Source: Plantago ovata (Eukaryota; Streptophyta; Magnoliopsida; Lamiales; Plantaginaceae). From it: a stretch of DNA of 64,000 bases. Numbering within the stretch: position 1 is the first letter of the stretch; each line of letters opens with the position of its first letter. The notes under the pieces were generated by a model. The model did no database searches and was not told where the DNA came from. It saw only the letters and a list, made by a program, of their open reading frames with translations. Location: contig CM051456.1 in NCBI GenBank assembly GCA_028274465.1, positions 103,019,348 to 103,083,347 on the forward strand, read 5' to 3'. The position numbers were made by a program, and so were the translations under genes. Of the stretch, positions 58,958 through 64,000 are shown piece by piece.

Positions 58958-61027
58958 TGATAGTGTATATGTCCTAGAGACAGTCCTTACTAAGGGCATG
59001 GTGCCCTTATAGAGGGCATATATGTACTATTACACAGGTCAACGTAATATAACATATGTTTGTTGCTTTTACTGTTGAGTATCGCTTTCATATTTATATT
59101 ACACCAGGCATGCAGCATGTCATATCTTTATTACTGTCTGTATTGATATTAAACATGTCCCCTCGGATAGATGACCGATCACACAGATAGTGGGAGCTAT
59201 GTGAGTTATCATCTATCCCAAACTCTCCCTAGTCGAGGTTCATCTTGGATGTAGGGGTCTGAATGAACCAGACGAGACTAGTATGCGTGGAGGTTATACT
59301 TGTTGGAGCAAGTGTGAGCCGATCCCACGGCCACGGAACGAATTGTTGGACAATCGAGAAACGTTCCCATAACTGCGCATAGTTGTTCGAAGAAGGTTTA
59401 TCGAACAATGGAAGTACCCACCGGACACTCCCATCGATGTATAATCTACACCGAAGTGTCTATGGGAACCGGTAAGTTGTCGAAGTGATGCCAGTCGTCC
59501 TTTGTACTTACAGGACTTTATCATCACATTTGTTGCCCCATATCCTTGGTGGACCCGTCGATGTCAGCTCTGAATAAGCAGTTGACCTAAGACACGATCC
59601 AGGATTATGGCTACATACAAATGGGGATGATAAGTGATTCTGTGAAGGATTCATCTCTCAAGTGTAGCACAGGAGAGTACTGCTCATAGTCTGCATAGTT
59701 GTGTTGGTAAAGTCACTGGCCAGTGCAAATGATATATTATGATGGTCATAAGTATATCTTAACCAAGCAACTCCCTGAGACGCCCGTGGATGTATTATTG
59801 GGATAGACACTTCATCGATCCTAGATACATTCGAGCAAGTCAGGTGAAGGGACCTTACCATCGCCGCGTTGAGCGCAACAGGCTTCACAACGAAAGGGTT
59901 AGCTTTGAGAAATCTCTCAAACGTCCTCATGTATTAATATTGCAAATGGAACCGTCTAGGAATTCCATGTTGCCTAGTCTAGGACTTGCTTAATACGATG
60001 AGGCCCTATGGGTCACACTATGTGGTGATTCAGCCTATCAGAATATCCTTGAAGATGGAATCGCAATTAATTTGGAATTAATTGTGATTGATGGATTATA
60101 ATTGATTTGGAATTAATTATAATATTTGGTGGTTCAATTAATGATTTGGAATTATTAATTGAATTGGCTAATTAATTGTATTTCATGTAAATACAATTAA
60201 AGATTATATTTTGGAAATATAATAGAGGTTTGATTTGAAAGGATATGTTAATTTAGAATTAACATATGCACATGGCAAAATCTACTTGAAGTTTGAATTG
60301 CCATAGAACTATAAGTGGGTCCCAAAATTGGGACCCACCTCCCGTAGGACAGGGCGCGCGCGCGCGCATGGATAAGATGGAGAAAGGAGTTCGACTCATT
60401 CCTCTATTAGAAGTCCAAGGGATAAGTTAGATTTTCCTGATTGAGTTTTAATTTGATTGGGAATGAATCTAGACTTGATATTGGTTTCCTTGTGCGATAA
60501 GAATTAGATTCTTATTCCTTTACGAAGTCTAATTGCTTATGCTTTAGACTTCTATTGACTATTATATATAGTAGACTATTAGAGAGTTTTTGACATAGAC
60601 TTTCACAGTCATCCTACCCAGTTTTCTTAGAGAAAATAAAAACTCTCCCCTCCTCTATAGCCACCCGCGCGCGCCACCTCACCGGAGGAATCGCCGCCCC
60701 GTCTTCTTGGTCACACAAAGAATATCCTAGCATTCTTCCGATAGGCTGTTCATCCGTGGATACCAAGGTTGAGGTTCTAGGAGCTGGAAACTAACTCTTA
60801 TTGTCTTGCAGATAATCAGAGTATTGTAGATATCTTCGACTTCAATGAAGGAGAAGATGCACCGGATTATTACGAAGACTTGGAAGCTGCTTTGGAAGTA
60901 AGGTTAGTCTTTTAATTGACGTGTTTATATATATACGACATATGCATAATCAATTAACCTGTATGTTAAAAAAAATTTGAAATTCCGCTGCGTACCCTAG
61001 GGGTAACTCTGACCATATTTTCTTACA
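58958..61027 (+). repeat. Right (3') copia LTR, 2070 bp
   Basis: Preceded by the polypurine tract AGTCCAAGTGGGAGA (58943-58957). It matches the left LTR but carries 466 bp (about 59754-60219) that the left lacks, including the AATTGGCTAATTAATTG-type AT-rich repeats. Both LTRs carry GCGCGCGCGC tracts. Confidence 0.93.
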
Positions 61028-61500
61028 GTTACCGATCTGGCATTTCTGCTGGTAAGGAGGTGGATATTGGTTTGAGCGACGGGAGTGACAGGTCCCTCCG
61101 TCCTGCAGACTTGCTCCTTTATGCTTGGGATAGGGGACGGGATGTTTGTGTGGATCTGACCGGGTCTTCCCCCTTGACCCGTTTTGGGGTGGTGGACTTT
61201 GTGCCTGGACATGCGATTGTTGATGCTGCCAAGCGCAAGTGTGCGTAGTATCGGGACTTGTCTACAGCTAAGGGATATGGATTCCTTCTTTTCTCTTTCT
61301 CGACACTTGGGGAGTTGGATGCTGATGATGTTGATTTGCTTGTTAGAATCCGAGGTTTCTCTTTGGCTCAGGATGCTGGGACGCGCGCTACTCATTTTAT
61401 TTTTTCTAGAGTTAGTTTTGTTATTGCTAAGTGAGTGGGAGCACAACTTGTTTCTCAGCTGCCCACTAATTTTGTGAAAAACATTCAGTGTTTTTAATTT
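61028..61500 (+). pseudogene. LINE copy A, 3' part: endonuclease region
   Basis: Continues the protein cut at 51411: YRSGISAGKEVDIGLSDGSD, then LRPADLLLYAWDRGRDVCVD with LT following, the same RPxD...D(L)T arrangement as in copy B. It then reaches FSTLGELDADDV and GAQLVSQLPTNFV. In-frame TAG (after KRKCA) and TGA codons show decay. The copy ends soon after the GAQLVSQLP block in AT-rich sequence. Confidence 0.8.
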
Positions 61501-61504
61501 ATTG

Positions 61505-61796
61505 ATTTTCCCTACATAATAAAGGTACCTCTTGCAGTCGCGACGGTCTCAGAGCCCAACATTTGTTGGATGTTTTGGGGGGTGCTGCTACTGCGGTTTT
61601 TGATGGTTTGTTAGCTTCAATCACTGGGGTTGTCAACCTTTTTCTTTCGGGCAAGTGTCCTCGTCCGCTTGGGGAGTTTATAGCAAGTGTCCCTTTTAAC
61701 TCCTCTCGTTAAGCCAGGAAGGGGTATTCGACCCATTGCCGTTGGTACTATTTGGAGGAGGCTGGTCTCTAAGGTTGCCTCTTCTTCTGTTGCTCG
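61505..61796 (+). pseudogene. LINE copy B, frameshifted RT N-terminal segment
   Basis: Begins about 61525 with SCSRDGLRAQHLLDVLGGAA, then LASITGVVNLFLSGKCPRPL and, after a shift, KPGRGIRPIAVGTIWRRLVS. A TGA follows SVAR at 61797 and the long frame downstream picks up in another frame. It lies within about 30 bp of the end of copy A, so the two copies are directly head to tail. The sequence upstream of the RT is missing, i.e. 5' truncated. Confidence 0.75.
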
Positions 61797-63704
61797 ATGA
61801 CTACGTATTTGCAGGATTTTCAGTTTGGTGTTGGGGTCTCGGGTGATTGTGAGGCCGTTCTTCATTCTGTTAACAGGTTTGTGGAGGCTAGAGGGGATGA
61901 GGTCGGGCTCTCTATGCTCCTGGTGCATTTCAAGAATGCGTTTAACCTTGTTGACAGGAGTGCTCTTCTTCGGGAGACTCGGTTGAGGTGTCCGACCATT
62001 TCTCCGTTGGTAGAATTCTGTTATTCTCGGCCTGCTCGGCTTTACTATGGAGATTCGGTTCTTTGGTCTTGTCAAGGGGTTCAGCAGGGGGATCCTTTGG
62101 GTCCTTTATTATTTTCTCTAGTTCTGCATCCGCTGGTACATGCTATTCATCAGTCATGTGAGCTCTCCCTTCAGGTTTGGTATCTTGACGATGGCACTAT
62201 CATTGGTGATACTCTTATGGTCGCCAAGGCACTAGATATCATTCGAGTAGATGGGCCAGCCCGTGGGCTGCATCTGAACGTCGATAAGATGGAGCTTTTC
62301 TGGCCAGTGGAGGACCCTCGTGGAAGGATGGCTGGTCTTTTTCCTGCTTCTCTCTCTCGTCCGCTTCAGGGTGTCAAGCTCCTTGGGGGCTCTGTTAGTG
62401 CGGTTTCTGGATTTTGCCGTGATCTAGTTGCGCATCGGGTATCCAAGACCATTTCTTTGTTGGAGGATATCTGCAAGCTTGATGACTCGCAGTGTGAGCT
62501 TCTTCTTCTTCGCAATTGTGCGGGGGTTGCGAAATTATCTTATGCTTTTAGGACCTGCCCTCCTTTGTCTTATGGGGATGCTCTAGTTCAGTTTGATCAG
62601 GCCTTGCGTACTTCCTTGGAGTTGGTCGTTACAGGTTCAGGGCCTGGTTTTGGGGATTGGCAGTGGCGGCTTGCCACACTTCCCATCAGACTTGGAGGTC
62701 TTGGGGTCTTGTGTGCTGAGGATGTCAGTCAGTATGCTTTTCTCGCCTCTCGTTTGCAGTCTAGCTCGTTGCAGGATAGGATTCTGTTGAGGTCTGGGAT
62801 TGCTTCTTCTGGTCCTACCTTCGAGTATGCTCTTGACAGTTTCACGGCCTTTTGTGGAGTTGATGTTCTCTCTGCTACCTCTAGCTCTCCTGCCCCCCAG
62901 TTCATGAAGTCTCTGGCAAAGAGATATTTTAGTGTCATTGATGCACATCTGACGTCACGTTATGGTTTGAGTCGTCGGCAGAAGGCTCTTCTTAGTTGTA
63001 TCCCTGCCCCTCATGCGCAGGATTACCTTTACACCATCCCTATTGATGGGTTGGGGCAGCGGATGAACCCTCGGCAGTTTCGTGTTGTGTTGTGTTATCA
63101 CATGGCGGTCCCTTTGTTCCCTGATGGTTTCATTTGCTCGAGTTGTCATGTGTATCGGATGGACCAGTGGGGGGACCACGCTGTTCATTGTTCCAGTGAG
63201 GTGGGGGTGAAGTTTCGGCACAATCTTGTGCGTGATACCTTGGCTGACATCTGCTCTAAGGTTGGTGTTGCTGTGCGGACAGAGGTCCCTATGGGGTTCC
63301 TTTCCGATGATGGACGGGACCTACGTCCAGTGGACCTATTGTTGTACAACTGGTCCCAAGGCAAAGACGCTTGCTTGGATGTTACCGATGCCTCTCCTTT
63401 TGCTGGTGGGGGAGTGGATTTGTGGGCTCCCGGGGTGGCTTTGCAGAACGCCGTACAGAAGAAGAAGAGGAAGTACTCTTCCAAGTGTGCTGATCATGGC
63501 TACTCGTTCATCCCTTTTGCCTTCTCTACGTTCGGGGAGCTCGGCCAGGAGGCGTTGGCTACTCTTTCTCGCCTCAGGCATTTGTGTGTTAGTCTTTCTA
63601 ATAATGTTAGGAGTGGTGTTTTTCTTTTTTCGAGACTTAGTTTTTGTATTCACAAAGGGGTGGGAGCACAACTTGTCTCTCGACTCCCTTTCAATTTTGT
63701 GTGA
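61797..63704 (+). CDS. LINE copy B: reverse transcriptase with CCHC and restriction-like endonuclease motif
   Basis: 635 uninterrupted codons of a non-LTR retrotransposon protein. RT: FKNAFNLVDRSALLRE (about 45-60), GVQQGDPLGPLLF (94-106), catalytic YLDD (129-132), GLHLNVDKMELFWP. The middle region has LLLRNCAGVAKLSYAF and LPIRLGGLGV. C-terminus: CCHC knuckle C447-C450-H461-C465 (CSSCHVYRMDQWGDHAVHC), then R510-P-V-D513 and D528-V-T530 (LRPVDLLLY...CLDVT), then FAFSTFGELG and GAQLVSRLP. RT followed by CCHC and a PD-(D/E)XK-like motif is the layout of restriction-like-endonuclease LINEs (R2/NeSL group), not of the APE-type L1 relics elsewhere in this window. The ATG at 61797 is only the first Met after a frameshift; the true protein began further 5'. 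Possibly inactive for that reason. Confidence 0.85.
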   Translation: MTTYLQDFQFGVGVSGDCEAVLHSVNRFVEARGDEVGLSMLLVHFKNAFNLVDRSALLRETRLRCPTISPLVEFCYSRPARLYYGDSVLWSCQGVQQGDPLGPLLFSLVLHPLVHAIHQSCELSLQVWYLDDGTIIGDTLMVAKALDIIRVDGPARGLHLNVDKMELFWPVEDPRGRMAGLFPASLSRPLQGVKLLGGSVSAVSGFCRDLVAHRVSKTISLLEDICKLDDSQCELLLLRNCAGVAKLSYAFRTCPPLSYGDALVQFDQALRTSLELVVTGSGPGFGDWQWRLATLPIRLGGLGVLCAEDVSQYAFLASRLQSSSLQDRILLRSGIASSGPTFEYALDSFTAFCGVDVLSATSSSPAPQFMKSLAKRYFSVIDAHLTSRYGLSRRQKALLSCIPAPHAQDYLYTIPIDGLGQRMNPRQFRVVLCYHMAVPLFPDGFICSSCHVYRMDQWGDHAVHCSSEVGVKFRHNLVRDTLADICSKVGVAVRTEVPMGFLSDDGRDLRPVDLLLYNWSQGKDACLDVTDASPFAGGGVDLWAPGVALQNAVQKKKRKYSSKCADHGYSFIPFAFSTFGELGQEALATLSRLRHLCVSLSNNVRSGVFLFSRLSFCIHKGVGAQLVSRLPFNFV

Positions 63705-63748
63705 TTAATACATAAAAAATTATAATAAAAAAAAATAAAAAATAAATA

Positions 63749-63801
<53 letters not shown>

Positions 63802-63814
63802 CCCTAATTTTCAA
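63705..63814 (+). repeat. LINE copy B tail and (TAA)n repeat
   Basis: After the stop there are about 30 AT-rich bases, an A-run, then (TAA/TAAT)n to about 63800. An A/TAA-rich tail is common for LINE 3' ends. Confidence 0.7.
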
Positions 63815-63848
63815 ATTCCCTTCTGACCTTCTCTTCTACCGCTGCATA

Positions 63849-63905
<57 letters not shown>

Positions 63906-63990
63906 CAAGTTAGACTGTGTTAGCAAACTATAAGCTGACTGGACCGGATAAGGTTGTTGATAAGTTTATTGGTAAGTCAGTTGATAAGCT
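63815..63990. repeat. Direct repeat, right copy, flanking the LINE pair
   Basis: Counterpart of 49167-49290, with an expanded (TA)/(TAA)n microsatellite (63848-63902) at the position where the left copy has only ATAATAATA. Right copy reads TACTTCAAGTTAGACTGTGT and GTCAGTTGATAAG at the corresponding positions. Confidence 0.8.
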
Positions 63991-64000
63991 AACCGATTTT

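Overview
The window is nuclear DNA of a flowering plant, most likely a eudicot. Two intron-rich plant genes and one plastid-targeted gene can be spliced cleanly by GT/AG rules, the intergenic DNA is AT-rich, and most of the window is layered transposable elements of typical plant families. The species cannot be told from the sequence.

Three host genes look intact. A WSD1-type wax ester synthase/diacylglycerol acyltransferase lies on + (11472-13549, 7 exons, 494 codons). A chloroplast TatC translocase gene lies on - (17139-14045, 4 exons, 351 codons) and converges on it. A base-exchange phosphatidylserine synthase (PSS1 type) lies on - (29677-24563, 12 coding exons, 426 codons) with a non-coding leader exon and leader intron further upstream. 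They act in unrelated processes and nothing suggests co-regulation.

Left flank (1-11.4 kb): a decayed MuDR-like transposase whose 5' part is duplicated around a solo LTR (799-1987, TSD TACAT); an inverted pair of LTRs (5267-6199); a 34-bp perfect palindrome; a 2-kb non-autonomous CACTA element (7317-9368, TSD TCG) carrying a tRNA-Pro-like sequence; and a hAT transposase relic. Gene zone (11.4-31.5 kb): small elements lie between or inside the genes, namely a 540-bp hAT-type element, a 1.9-kb element with ~390-bp terminal inverted repeats, a Stowaway-like MITE in a PSS1 intron and a SINE piece in a WSD1 intron.

Right half (31.9-64 kb) is nested transposons: a TRIM; tandem repeat arrays; an 8.4-kb CACTA element (35038-43418, TSD CTA) whose transposase-type gene is split by a 4.5-kb LTR retroelement (37292-41830, TSD GGTAG); relics of L1-type LINEs, one with a 17-bp TSD and a hAT element inside it (46446-47250, TSD CATCCTAA); a SINE; and two head-to-tail copies of a LINE whose protein ends in a CCHC knuckle and a restriction-like endonuclease motif. 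The first of these copies is split by a small hAT element (49480-49782) and by a 9.6-kb Ty1/copia element (51412-61027).

The least ordinary signals are (a) the RT + CCHC + RPxD...D(V/L)T LINE pair, (b) an island of about 230 bp, almost pure GC, in the copia leader that folds into about seven consecutive stem-loops with 1-3 nt loops, and (c) a GGTAGGCGGCGCCC-type minisatellite shared by two unrelated-looking places. I saw no host-defence, viral or toxin system.
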